From Eubacterium sp. (GTDB taxonomy: Bacteria; Bacillota; Clostridia; Lachnospirales; Lachnospiraceae), in NCBI GenBank assembly GCA_024690665.1, contig JAILOU010000033.1, positions 1 through 64,000 on the forward strand: a stretch of DNA of 64,000 bases. The letters are read 5' to 3'. How positions within the stretch are numbered: position 1 is the first letter of the stretch; every line of letters begins with the position of its first letter. The translations under genes were made by a program, and so were the position numbers. The notes below the pieces were generated by a model. The model was given only the letters and a program-made list of their open reading frames with translations, had not been told where the DNA came from and searched no databases. Of the stretch, positions 54,803 through 62,723 are shown piece after piece.

Positions 54803-55642
54803 CTACTTTTCAACATATGCTACATGAAGCCCATCTTCCGTCTGAATTGATTCATACTGATCCCAGGTTCCAACCTCATGACCGATCAGTACATTTTCAA
54901 TCTTTCCATCTGCGTATTTCAAAATATCCTGCAGCGTGCATACTGCATTATATGCGCTTCCGACCGCAAAACCATTTGGCATTGAGACGCCATCTCCACG
55001 TCCACCGGTCACATTCGCCTTTACATACGCACAATCTCCGACCATAACATATTTCTTTCCATGTGATTCCACAACCACAATGCTACTTGCAAAGGAATGC
55101 CCGTCTCTCGCTACTCTGATATGAATTCCCGGAAACAGATTATCTACATCTCCATCCAACAGTACAAGTCTTCGATCCCGAATAAGACCTACGCAATTCT
55201 CAAGGTCCGTACAGGAAATAGAAGCTTTCAGAATGTCATATTCTTTTGGTAAACACATTGTTTTAATCCAACTTGTTATTTCATCTGCCTGAAGATAAAA
55301 AGTTGCATTTGGAAACAGTGAAATACCTCCCATATGATCCCAATGTGCATGCGTTAAAATCACATGCTTTATGTCTTCCGGTTTTACCCCAATTTTTTCC
55401 AATACTTTTGCCGGACTTTGATAATTTGTAAGATTAACACCATCTGCAAGTGCCTGATTTTCTTCGCTTCGATTGTCATATCCGGTATCTACCAAAATGA
55501 TTCCGTCTTCGTTTTGCAACACATTAAATGTATATGTCACATTTGTGCGCTCTCCGTCACCGTGATATCCGGAAAATACCATCGCGTTTGAAAATCCAAT
55601 CTGTACGCCATATTCCAATATCGTAATTGAATAATCACTCAT
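54803..55642 (-). CDS. Metallo-beta-lactamase-fold hydrolase, lactonase-like
   Basis: A 279-residue MBL-fold enzyme. The zinc motif THAHWDHMGG (about 97-106) is intact, and the overall order with IILVDTGYDNR, FYLQADEI and VMVGDCAY resembles N-acyl-homoserine-lactonase-type proteins. A lactone or ester intermediate of the pathway is a likely substrate. The ATG after AAGGAGAAGGATAAA is used; the longer frame would overlap the preceding gene. Confidence 0.88.
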   Translation of the reverse strand: MSDYSITILEYGVQIGFSNAMVFSGYHGDGERTNVTYTFNVLQNEDGIILVDTGYDNRSEENQALADGVNLTNYQSPAKVLEKIGVKPEDIKHVILTHAHWDHMGGISLFPNATFYLQADEITSWIKTMCLPKEYDILKASISCTDLENCVGLIRDRRLVLLDGDVDNLFPGIHIRVARDGHSFASSIVVVESHGKKYVMVGDCAYVKANVTGGRGDGVSMPNGFAVGSAYNAVCTLQDILKYADGKIENVLIGHEVGTWDQYESIQTEDGLHVAYVEK

Positions 55643-55655
55643 TTTATCCTTCTCC

Positions 55656-56006
55656 TTACCTGGTAGCTTTTTTCTCTTTTGCCACTTTTTGCATGATTTC
55701 CTGAGCACTGCATTCGTTCATCGAGCAGTACTTTGTTTTTGAATCTAAAAGTGGAATTACTGCTTCCGCCACTTTTGCATCAAAAAATATTAACAGTGAA
55801 GTCGTATCTTCATAATAGCGAATGGTTCTCATATCCACCGGATTGATCTCTGTTACCGCAAGAACTGCAGCACTGATTCCACACACCACAAGATGTCTTG
55901 AAATCTGAAACAACTCCTGTGCTCCTAACTCGTCCGCTATCAGCGTGACATCAACACCCTTATTTATTACTTTTGCTGTTCCTTCAAACCCTAATGACGG
56001 CAGCAT
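55656..56006 (-). CDS. Small protein of unknown function in the GRE block
   Basis: A 116-residue soluble-looking protein; hydrophobic strand-like stretches (LVVCGISAAVLAVTEI, SLLIFFDAKVAEAVIPLL) alternate with helices, ending in a lysine-rich tail. There is no motif I can name. It is flanked tightly by the hydroxyacyl-CoA-dehydrogenase-like gene (14 bases) and the lactonase-like gene (13 bases), and has AAAAAGGAG before its ATG, so it is certainly expressed with them. Confidence 0.75.
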   Translation of the reverse strand: MLPSLGFEGTAKVINKGVDVTLIADELGAQELFQISRHLVVCGISAAVLAVTEINPVDMRTIRYYEDTTSLLIFFDAKVAEAVIPLLDSKTKYCSMNECSAQEIMQKVAKEKKATR

Positions 56007-56020
56007 GTTTCCACTCCTTT

Positions 56021-56971
56021 TTACTCTGTTGGGATATCCCAGTTAAAATAGTTCCAATACGGTGCGCTGATACGTTCTTTAAAATCATCCATATCAACAT
56101 CTGACCAATCATAAATTCCTTTACCAGATTTTACTCCGAACTCTTTTTTCTCCATAAGATCACAAATCAGCTTAGGCGCCTTGTCCGCAGCACTTAAATC
56201 TTTGAACAAATAATTTTCTATATTGTAATTAAGATCTACACCTGAATTATCAAGATGTTCGAAAAGTCCAATAGATGTATAACGAGGCATAAAGCTGTAC
56301 TTCGCTGCCTTATCTACATCTCTGGCATCCGCGATTCCCTGCTCTACAATGTTGATTGCTTCTCGAAAGAGTGCATGCTGCAAACGATTTGCAATGAATC
56401 CCGGTGCATTTTTCTTAAGAACGACAACTTCTCTGTCTGCCGTCTCTAAAACATCAACCGCCGATTTAATTATGCCATCTGCTGTCTGTGTACTTCCAAC
56501 CACTTCAAAAAATGGTACAAGATGCGGTGGGAAAAACGGATGAGCTACGATAATGCGATCTTTAAATTTATCCGCTCCTTTTACCAGGTCCTCAACCGAC
56601 AAGGCCGAAGTCGTGGAAATAATAACCTCCGGATCCTGGATATACTCTTCTAATGTCTTATAAACGGAATGCTTTAACTCAAGATCCTCCAAAAGGCATT
56701 CAAAAACAATATCAGCATCTGCAATTTCGTTATAATCCTGGGTGTATCCCAGATAACGTTTACAGATTTCAATCTGCTCTTTTGTCACCAATCCGCGTTT
56801 TTCAAACTCATCAAAATAGGACTGATACTGTTCTTTGCTTTTCTTTTCCAAATCATCATTCAACACATATAACGTTGTGTGAAATCCATGACCTGTAAGT
56901 AAAACCGCCATACTGGTTCCAATCATTCCCGTTCCGATAATCGCAATTTTCTTATCTTTTATAGTGTTCAT
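56021..56971 (-). CDS. 3-hydroxyacyl-CoA dehydrogenase-family oxidoreductase
   Basis: A 316-residue NAD-dependent enzyme. The Rossmann motif IAIIGTGMIGTSMA begins near residue 10; catalytic-type residues follow in STTSALS, HPFFPPHLVPFFEVV (His-Glu pair) and NAPGFIANRL. The C-terminal half resembles single-subunit gulonate/carnitine/lambda-crystallin-type dehydrogenases more than the CoA-specific butyrate enzyme, so a free hydroxy acid is a possible substrate. The ATG at 56971 has AAAGGAG upstream and is preferred to 56995. Confidence 0.87.
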   Translation of the reverse strand: MNTIKDKKIAIIGTGMIGTSMAVLLTGHGFHTTLYVLNDDLEKKSKEQYQSYFDEFEKRGLVTKEQIEICKRYLGYTQDYNEIADADIVFECLLEDLELKHSVYKTLEEYIQDPEVIISTTSALSVEDLVKGADKFKDRIIVAHPFFPPHLVPFFEVVGSTQTADGIIKSAVDVLETADREVVVLKKNAPGFIANRLQHALFREAINIVEQGIADARDVDKAAKYSFMPRYTSIGLFEHLDNSGVDLNYNIENYLFKDLSAADKAPKLICDLMEKKEFGVKSGKGIYDWSDVDMDDFKERISAPYWNYFNWDIPTE

Positions 56972-56991
56972 TTTTTCTCCTTTTGCTTTCA

Positions 56992-57315
56992 TCACTTTGA
57001 ATTTCTTAATATCTCTTCTGCTTTAATCATTACCCGAGATGCATAATCTCCAATTGCATATAAATCTTTTGCTCCGCCCTTACATAAGTGGCCATATGGA
57101 ACTACAATTTTTTCTTCAGCCTGTTTTAAAAAATCTTCCATTTCCGGTGTTTGAGTATCTGTATTACAGCCCCAAAATATAACATCTGCCCTTAATGCTT
57201 CTTCTGAAAATATACCTCTGTAGATACATTGATTCCCCACAACGGCTTCCATAGACTCCGCTAAACGCCGCGCATTTGTATGTGGCGTTGCATACACAAT
57301 TGAACAGGTAATCAT
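56992..57315 (-). CDS. Small flavodoxin-like protein of unknown function
   Basis: A 107-residue protein starting MITCSIVYATPHTNARRLAE, which resembles the phosphate-loop opening of flavodoxins (S/T-x-T-x-N-T), followed by ADVIFWGCNTDTQTPEMEDF and VVPYGHLCKGGAKDLYAIGDYA. It is shorter than flavodoxin (about 140), so FMN binding is uncertain. The ATG overlaps the stop of the preceding gene (ATGA), indicating translational coupling; the upstream in-frame ATG at 57432 lies within that gene. Confidence 0.6.
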   Translation of the reverse strand: MITCSIVYATPHTNARRLAESMEAVVGNQCIYRGIFSEEALRADVIFWGCNTDTQTPEMEDFLKQAEEKIVVPYGHLCKGGAKDLYAIGDYASRVMIKAEEILRNSK

Positions 57316-58034
57316 CCTTCTTCCTCCGTTTTTTCTATCTTCCATTCGACTAAGTCTTTTGTTCGACTCTTCATGTCTCCTATCATCATCTGTGCGAGCA
57401 ATATTGCATCTGTTTTTGTCGGTCCTACACAATCAACTCGGACATCTGCATAGTCATCATGTACGTTTAAATAAACGCTCGGGTTTACACTGTTTAACGC
57501 CGGTTCAAGAGCTAGATTTAATTCCCTTTTCACCAAACCGGTGTCCGTATCGCCCTTCATAAATGCCTTCATGAAGACGGATACTTTACCTTCCGCAAGC
57601 TCACGCAAAAGATATCCCACGACATCATATTCAAACATCATTTCCACTTCTTTTGCCACTCCCGGAAGTACCACGATTACTTGATCCTCTTTGTTTTTCA
57701 AAATGAATCCTTGTGTCCCTCCTGAAGGAGAAGGTACTAAGATATTGTCCTCTTCCCTTCTCCCACAATCGGTATCCATATCATCAAATCCATCTATTGT
57801 ATTTTTAACTTCTTCCTGCGTCCATAGACGCTCGCCTGTCACAACGACCAGTTCTACATCCTGAAATGCTTCATTTATAATTTTGGTCATCGTATTTCGC
57901 TCTTCCGTAATAATCCGTCGCTGATGTATCTCTACACCAAGTTCTGTCAATCTTCCGGCTAGATAAGACTGAACAGGCTCCTCTAGCATTCCCATTACAT
58001 ATGTTGTTCCTACACAAATAAGTTCTGCTGTCAT
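57312..58034 (-). CDS. CinA/MoaB-like molybdopterin-binding-domain protein
   Basis: A 240-residue protein with the MoCF-biosynthesis fold found in MogA, MoeA and CinA: LICVGTTYVMG near the start, ELVVVTGERLWTQEEV in place of the usual GGLGPTxDD loop, and VVLPGVAKEVEMMF (PGVPxEM-type) near residue 120. The altered GG-G-T-D loop suggests changed or lost adenylyltransferase activity. Between the metallo-hydrolase and the small flavodoxin-like gene and near a molybdenum hydroxylase, a role in cofactor handling is plausible. Confidence 0.72.
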   Translation of the reverse strand: MTAELICVGTTYVMGMLEEPVQSYLAGRLTELGVEIHQRRIITEERNTMTKIINEAFQDVELVVVTGERLWTQEEVKNTIDGFDDMDTDCGRREEDNILVPSPSGGTQGFILKNKEDQVIVVLPGVAKEVEMMFEYDVVGYLLRELAEGKVSVFMKAFMKGDTDTGLVKRELNLALEPALNSVNPSVYLNVHDDYADVRVDCVGPTKTDAILLAQMMIGDMKSRTKDLVEWKIEKTEEEG

Positions 58035-58067
58035 AGTTTCTACCTTACTAACATGCTTTCTAATGAT

Positions 58068-58931
58068 TTATTTATAAAGTTTGTCTGTCAGATAGTCATA
58101 CGCAACCATAACGTTATGTGTCTGGATGTAATCCATTGCATCCGCCTGACCGATATCAACCGGACAACGATCTGCAAAATTAATTCTCTTAACACATTCT
58201 TCTTTTGACCATCCTTTTGAAATTCCCTCTGAAACAGCGGAAAACCAATCGTACAAAAGCTGCTTATTTTCATAAATCGCTTTCTTATCACAAACCGGAC
58301 CATGTCCCGGCACAATATAGTCCACATCCAGTGTGTCGAGGAAATTAAGTGTTTTCATTAATTCATCCGGCATAATGGAATGTAACCAGATCTGACAATC
58401 TTTAAAAATGGTATCTCCGACAAATGCTGTCTTTTCTTCCGGTACATAAACGATGGTCTGACAATCACAATGACCCGGTGCATAATAAAGTTCAAATGTA
58501 TGATCCCCAAGTTTCATTGTCATACGATCTGAATATGTAATCTGTGGTGGATTCACAATATACTCTTCTTCAGAAGGCATATACTTAAGTCCTTTCGGAT
58601 CCTGTCGGCGAATAATATCCACGCTGTAATCATAAGTTGTCATATTGAACGCTTCCGGAATCTTCCAAAAAGTATCCTTCAGTTTTTCATGACCAATTAC
58701 AGGACACTCTCCTGCAAACCAGTGATTTCCAAAGATATGATCAATATGAGATTCGGTATTAATCAAATAGCGAATCGGTCCGCGGTCAAGAGCAAATTTT
58801 CTCATCTCCAATAATGTTGTAATCCATTGTGCCGTATCAATAAACACGGCTCCTTCTTTCGTAAAAACAATACTCGGATTACATCCTCTAATCTTTGTTT
58901 CCGTAAATACATTTTTTGTTAGTTGTTCCAT
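58068..58931 (-). CDS. Metallo-beta-lactamase-fold hydrolase, first gene of the GRE block
   Basis: A 287-residue MBL-fold protein. Metal motifs: TESHIDHIFGN (about 67-77), PGHCDCQTIVY (about 150) and AFVGDTIF; the final VPGHGPVCDKKA is typical of the fold. The family includes thioesterases, lactonases and dehalogenases. It is the promoter-proximal gene of the minus-strand block and is preceded by palindromes at 59004 and 59109. The ATG after GGAAGGAGAAGTACA is chosen; a TTG 18 bases upstream is unlikely. Confidence 0.87.
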   Translation of the reverse strand: MEQLTKNVFTETKIRGCNPSIVFTKEGAVFIDTAQWITTLLEMRKFALDRGPIRYLINTESHIDHIFGNHWFAGECPVIGHEKLKDTFWKIPEAFNMTTYDYSVDIIRRQDPKGLKYMPSEEEYIVNPPQITYSDRMTMKLGDHTFELYYAPGHCDCQTIVYVPEEKTAFVGDTIFKDCQIWLHSIMPDELMKTLNFLDTLDVDYIVPGHGPVCDKKAIYENKQLLYDWFSAVSEGISKGWSKEECVKRINFADRCPVDIGQADAMDYIQTHNVMVAYDYLTDKLYK

Positions 58932-59230
58932 TGTACTTCTCCTTCCCAATGTCTAATCCATCTCTTCATTGTTAACACTATTTTATTTCGTGCTTTTGTA
59001 TCGATTATCGATAATTGATTATCTTCTTTCATTATACGTTCTCATATATAAAACACAATATGTAATACCATCCAAAATTCTCCCTTTGTAATTAGTCAAA
59101 TCTCCCAAATTATCGATAATCTATAATTTCTTTGTGTTTTCTATTGATTTCCCGGTCTTTGCGTTATTTAATCTGTATAGAATCTTTTATAACTTTTACA
59201 TACCATTAACAGAAAGGAACGGTATTTATC
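58932..59230. promoter_or_regulatory. Divergent promoter region with two ATTATCGATAAT palindromes
   Basis: The gap separates the minus-strand GRE block from the mocA-like/PucR pair. Two identical 12-bp palindromes lie at 59004-59015 and 59109-59120. A TATAAT on the minus strand (59036-59031) and one on the plus strand (59122-59127) sit close to them, so binding there could control both directions. The GntR/FCD protein or the PucR-type protein is the likely ligand. Confidence 0.65.
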
Positions 59231-59833
59231 ATGAAAAGTTGTTGTATTATAATTGCGGCCGGACTGTCTTCACGTATGAAAAATTTCAAACCATTACTAC
59301 CCATCCACAACCAGCCCGCCATCGTACATCTGGTTCACTCTATGCAAAAAGCCGGTGTAGACCACGTTATTATTGTCACCGGTCATCGCTCCGATGAGCT
59401 GATTACGGCCTGTTTTTCTCTTGATCATGTATCCTTTGTACATAATCCAAATTACGCTTCATCCGGTATGATCGAATCAGCAAAAATCGGATTTTCCAAA
59501 GTTTTAAAAGAGTACTCCCGTATTCTTTTTACCCCTGCTGATATTCCTTTAATCCCAAGTTCCATCATCAAGGAATTACTACACAGTGAAGCACCCTTGA
59601 TTTATCCGAGCTATCAGTTCAAAAAAGGTCATCCCGTAGTCTTTGACGCGTGTTATTTAAAGTCATTAATCGCGTATAACGGAGATTGTGGACTTCGCGG
59701 TGCATTTGCTGCACTAAATATTTCACCTTCCTACCTGACAACAGACGATCCCAGAATTTTAATGGATATGGATACCCCTGATGATTATCAAAAATTACTT
59801 GAAACGGAGGAATCAATATGCAATCAAAACTAA
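59231..59833 (+). CDS. Molybdenum cofactor nucleotidyltransferase (MocA/MobA-like)
   Basis: A 200-residue NTP-transferase-fold enzyme. The nucleotide loop AAGLSSRMKNFKPLL (about 8-22), FTPADIPLIPSS (about 96-107) and the molybdopterin-contact region KKGHPVVFD match MocA, which makes molybdopterin cytosine dinucleotide for xanthine-dehydrogenase-family enzymes; the alternative is guanylyl transfer as in MobA. Its location between the molybdenum enzyme and XdhC supports the MocA reading. The 3' end overlaps the PucR start by 16 bases. Confidence 0.85.
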   Translation: MKSCCIIIAAGLSSRMKNFKPLLPIHNQPAIVHLVHSMQKAGVDHVIIVTGHRSDELITACFSLDHVSFVHNPNYASSGMIESAKIGFSKVLKEYSRILFTPADIPLIPSSIIKELLHSEAPLIYPSYQFKKGHPVVFDACYLKSLIAYNGDCGLRGAFAALNISPSYLTTDDPRILMDMDTPDDYQKLLETEESICNQN

Positions 59834-61260
59834 ATATGTGGACTTTGCATTTTTGGTTAACCAAACAGAATATTCCACACTTTTATTCCCTAGACGACTC
59901 ATATATAACATTTGACGGTTTTCGTCTCTCCGGCCGGGAAGATTCCGACGATAAATACGCTCTTTTATCCCCGGTAACGGACAATACAATGTATCGCTCA
60001 AAATTGTCTCTGGGCAGCCATCGTATTTATTTTCAAGATCACGGTATTTCTGAGATCATTCCGGTTTTGAATTCTTTTGAAATGGCTTTTCAAAATTGGT
60101 TAGATACCTTTTTCCGGCTTAATTTAACGTTTCATCCTCTTGAAACACTTTTAGAAAATGCTGCCACTTTTCTTCCGTATCCAACCATCATTCTATGTGA
60201 TTCACAGATGATTGCAGTTGGACCGAATGCCTCTGATTACGCCGACCTTATGAAGACTCACCTTCATCAGTATAGCGTCTGCGAACTCTTGGAAAGTGAA
60301 CTTGCCACAGAGCTTGACCTTGTTTATCCGATCATTACCACCTCAAAACCTTTTCATCCTTTACAGGTTATGATTGACAGAGTTTTGATTGAACAACATT
60401 ACATATGGCTGATCTATTTCGATCCTGACTGCAAACTGCATCATGGCGATGAAAGCCTGAGTTATTACCTTAGAAATGCCGTAACGAATAATCTTTCTCA
60501 TCACTCCATGAACTTTTTAAAACGTTTTACTTCACTGGATGATTATTTTCTTTCCTGTATGAATCATGAGTTGCCGTCTCGTGATTTATCCCGGCACATT
60601 TTTAACCGCCTGCGTTGGAATCCAAATGGATATTTTTGTATATGGAGAATCGAATTACGTGACAGCTCTGCTAATTTTGTAATGAATATTATCTGCCGGA
60701 TTGCTCAAAGAGCTTTTCCAAATTCCCATACCATGCTTTGTCCAAATGGAATCCTTATGATCTTTAACGAATCTAATATGCAGGATTTACCGGATTACCG
60801 GGATATCCGGGTACTATTTCCGGCGGAATCCTTTTTTATAGGCAAAAGCAACTACGAAGTCGGTTATGAACTGCTACCCGACCTTATTCGTCAAGCCTTT
60901 CACGCCGTTAAAAGTTGTCAAAAAAACAACCGTGCCTACACAGATGCCAAGGATATCGTTTCTGAATTTGTCAGCAAAAAATTATATGATAATGTTTCGA
61001 TACAAGCACTTATACATCCTGCCATCCGGCTTCTATCTGAAATTGATAAAAAACAAACGTCATCCTTTAGCTATCTACTCACACTTAAAACCTTTCTCAT
61101 TAGCGGTGCGAACTATAATGAAACCGCAAAACGATTACATATCCACCGAAATACACTCGTTCATCGCATGCAAAACATCTATGATTGTGCCGGTATTCAA
61201 CCGGAGAATCTGGATTTCGAAGCATTACTTTTATCTATTGTTTTATTAAATCCCAATTAA
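59818..61260 (+). CDS. PucR-type transcriptional regulator, second of the pair
   Basis: A 480-residue regulator with the PucR C-terminal helix-turn-helix (NETAKRLHIHRNTLVHRM, about 437-454) and a long N-terminal sensory region with no family I recognise. It resembles the gene at 46098 in length, HTH and the position of a central LIHPAIRLL motif matching YLHPEIQKL there. It is translated from GGAGGAATCAAT inside the mocA-like gene, so the two are co-expressed. It probably controls the molybdenum enzyme and the GRE block. Confidence 0.85.
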   Translation: MQSKLNMWTLHFWLTKQNIPHFYSLDDSYITFDGFRLSGREDSDDKYALLSPVTDNTMYRSKLSLGSHRIYFQDHGISEIIPVLNSFEMAFQNWLDTFFRLNLTFHPLETLLENAATFLPYPTIILCDSQMIAVGPNASDYADLMKTHLHQYSVCELLESELATELDLVYPIITTSKPFHPLQVMIDRVLIEQHYIWLIYFDPDCKLHHGDESLSYYLRNAVTNNLSHHSMNFLKRFTSLDDYFLSCMNHELPSRDLSRHIFNRLRWNPNGYFCIWRIELRDSSANFVMNIICRIAQRAFPNSHTMLCPNGILMIFNESNMQDLPDYRDIRVLFPAESFFIGKSNYEVGYELLPDLIRQAFHAVKSCQKNNRAYTDAKDIVSEFVSKKLYDNVSIQALIHPAIRLLSEIDKKQTSSFSYLLTLKTFLISGANYNETAKRLHIHRNTLVHRMQNIYDCAGIQPENLDFEALLLSIVLLNPN

Positions 61261-61265
61261 TTTGA

Positions 61266-61305
61266 AAAAAGCTTTGAGAAACAGTAATTGTTCTCAAAGC
61301 TTTTT
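61266..61305. terminator. Shared terminator between the PucR gene and the molybdenum enzyme genes
   Basis: AAAAAGCTTTGAGAA (61266-61280) with exact complement at 61291-61305, between convergent genes. Confidence 0.88.
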
Positions 61306-61342
61306 CGCTGTAACATAGTTCCTGTTACTCTTGAGGGGGCTC

Positions 61343-62218
61343 CTAGGATTCTATTTTTTCAACGGCATCGTGAATCATATGTTTTAATCCAACGTATACC
61401 ATTTCTTTACGATATTCTGCTGTAGCTCTCTGGTCGGTAATCGGACGGATCGCTTCAGAAGCCATTTTTGCTGCTTCTTCAATTACCTCATCCGTTACTT
61501 CCATTCCTACAAGATATTCTTCGGTTTCTTTCATTCGAACTGATGTCGGTGCTACTGCTCCAAGTGCAATTCTTGCCTTGTTGACTTTGCCCTGTGCATC
61601 TAATCCGATTCTGACGCCTACACCAACAATTGCAATATCTGTATCTCCACGAATTGCATGTTTGTAATAAGCTGCTTCACAGGCATCTCCCTGCTTTGGA
61701 ATCGTAAAGCTTACAACAATTTCGTTATTCTCTAAAACTGTTTTGCCAGGACCGGTAAAGAACTTATCGATATCAATGTCTCTGGCACCATTAGGTCCAA
61801 TTACATTTACCACTGCATCTGAAATCAAAAGTCCCGGAGTTGTATCCGCACTTGGGGATGCATTGCAGTTATTTCCGCCTAATGTTGCGCGATTTCTTAC
61901 CTGTGTACTGGACACGTGGCCTGCACATTCTGCGATAATTTCCCATTCACTATCTGTTACAAGCGGATTCTTGGAAAGGCTCATCAGATCATACGCAGCT
62001 CCGATGACCAATTTATCATCTTCCACTTTAACTTCTTTTAATTCCGGAATAGCCGAAATATCAATGATTGCTTTTACTTCCATCATATGTGCACGAAGAC
62101 GAATTACAACATCCGTACCACCTGCAAGGATTTTACAATCATCGCCATACACCTTCAATAGGTCAAGCGCCTCCTGCACAGTCGCAGGACAGAAATATTT
62201 TTCAAATTTCATTTTCAT
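61343..62218 (-). CDS. Xanthine-dehydrogenase-family FAD-binding subunit
   Basis: A 291-residue medium subunit (CoxM/XdhB type). FAD motifs: LAGGTDVVIRLR (about 34-45) and ATLGGNNCNASPSADT (about 112-127), followed by the CO-dehydrogenase-flavoprotein C-terminal domain (IALGAVAPTSVRM). It takes electrons from the iron-sulfur subunit and passes them to NAD or another acceptor. Third gene of the operon. AAGGAGGG precedes the ATG. Confidence 0.93.
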   Translation of the reverse strand: MKMKFEKYFCPATVQEALDLLKVYGDDCKILAGGTDVVIRLRAHMMEVKAIIDISAIPELKEVKVEDDKLVIGAAYDLMSLSKNPLVTDSEWEIIAECAGHVSSTQVRNRATLGGNNCNASPSADTTPGLLISDAVVNVIGPNGARDIDIDKFFTGPGKTVLENNEIVVSFTIPKQGDACEAAYYKHAIRGDTDIAIVGVGVRIGLDAQGKVNKARIALGAVAPTSVRMKETEEYLVGMEVTDEVIEEAAKMASEAIRPITDQRATAEYRKEMVYVGLKHMIHDAVEKIES

Positions 62219-62231
62219 AGTATTACCCTCC

Positions 62232-62723
62232 TTATACCTGTGCGTTCATTTCATCACGGGCTGCTTCAATTGCTTCTACAATCTTCTTGTAACCGGTGCA
62301 ACGACAGATATTCCCGTGCATTGCTTCTCTGATATCATCCTCAGTTGCATTTGGATTTTCATCCAAAAGTGCCTTGGCAGACAAAATCATAGCCGGCGTG
62401 CAAAAACCACACTGAATAGCAAAATGATCGATAAATGCCTTTTGAATTGGGTGAAGACCATTTTCGCCTTCCAGACCTTCAATTGTAATAACGCTTGTTC
62501 CTTCAGCCTGTCCAATTAACATACAGCATGATTTCACAGCTTTTCCATCAACAATTACCGTACAAACTCCACAGTTTGAGTCATCACAGCCTTGTTTTAC
62601 ACCAATTAATCCAAGATCTTCTCTTAACACTTCTAACAAGGTGCGGTTTGGTGCTGTGAATATTTCAACCGGTTTATTGTTTACAGTAAATGATACTTCA
62701 ATTTTATTTTCTATATTACTCAT
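62232..62723 (-). CDS. Xanthine-dehydrogenase-family [2Fe-2S] subunit
   Basis: A 163-residue small subunit (CoxS/XdhC-type) with two [2Fe-2S] clusters: a plant-ferredoxin-type N-terminal domain (CDDSNCGVC and a further Cys in KSCCML) and a helical domain with CGFCTPAM and CRCTGY. It links the molybdenum site to FAD. The start overlaps the large-subunit stop (ATGA). Confidence 0.95.
   Translation of the reverse strand: MSNIENKIEVSFTVNNKPVEIFTAPNRTLLEVLREDLGLIGVKQGCDDSNCGVCTVIVDGKAVKSCCMLIGQAEGTSVITIEGLEGENGLHPIQKAFIDHFAIQCGFCTPAMILSAKALLDENPNATEDDIREAMHGNICRCTGYKKIVEAIEAARDEMNAQV

Noticed and set aside
61743..62519. Plus-strand frame of 258 codons opposite the FAD and iron-sulfur subunits
   Set aside because: Both strands cannot be coding here; the minus-strand products match well-known families and the plus-strand product matches none.
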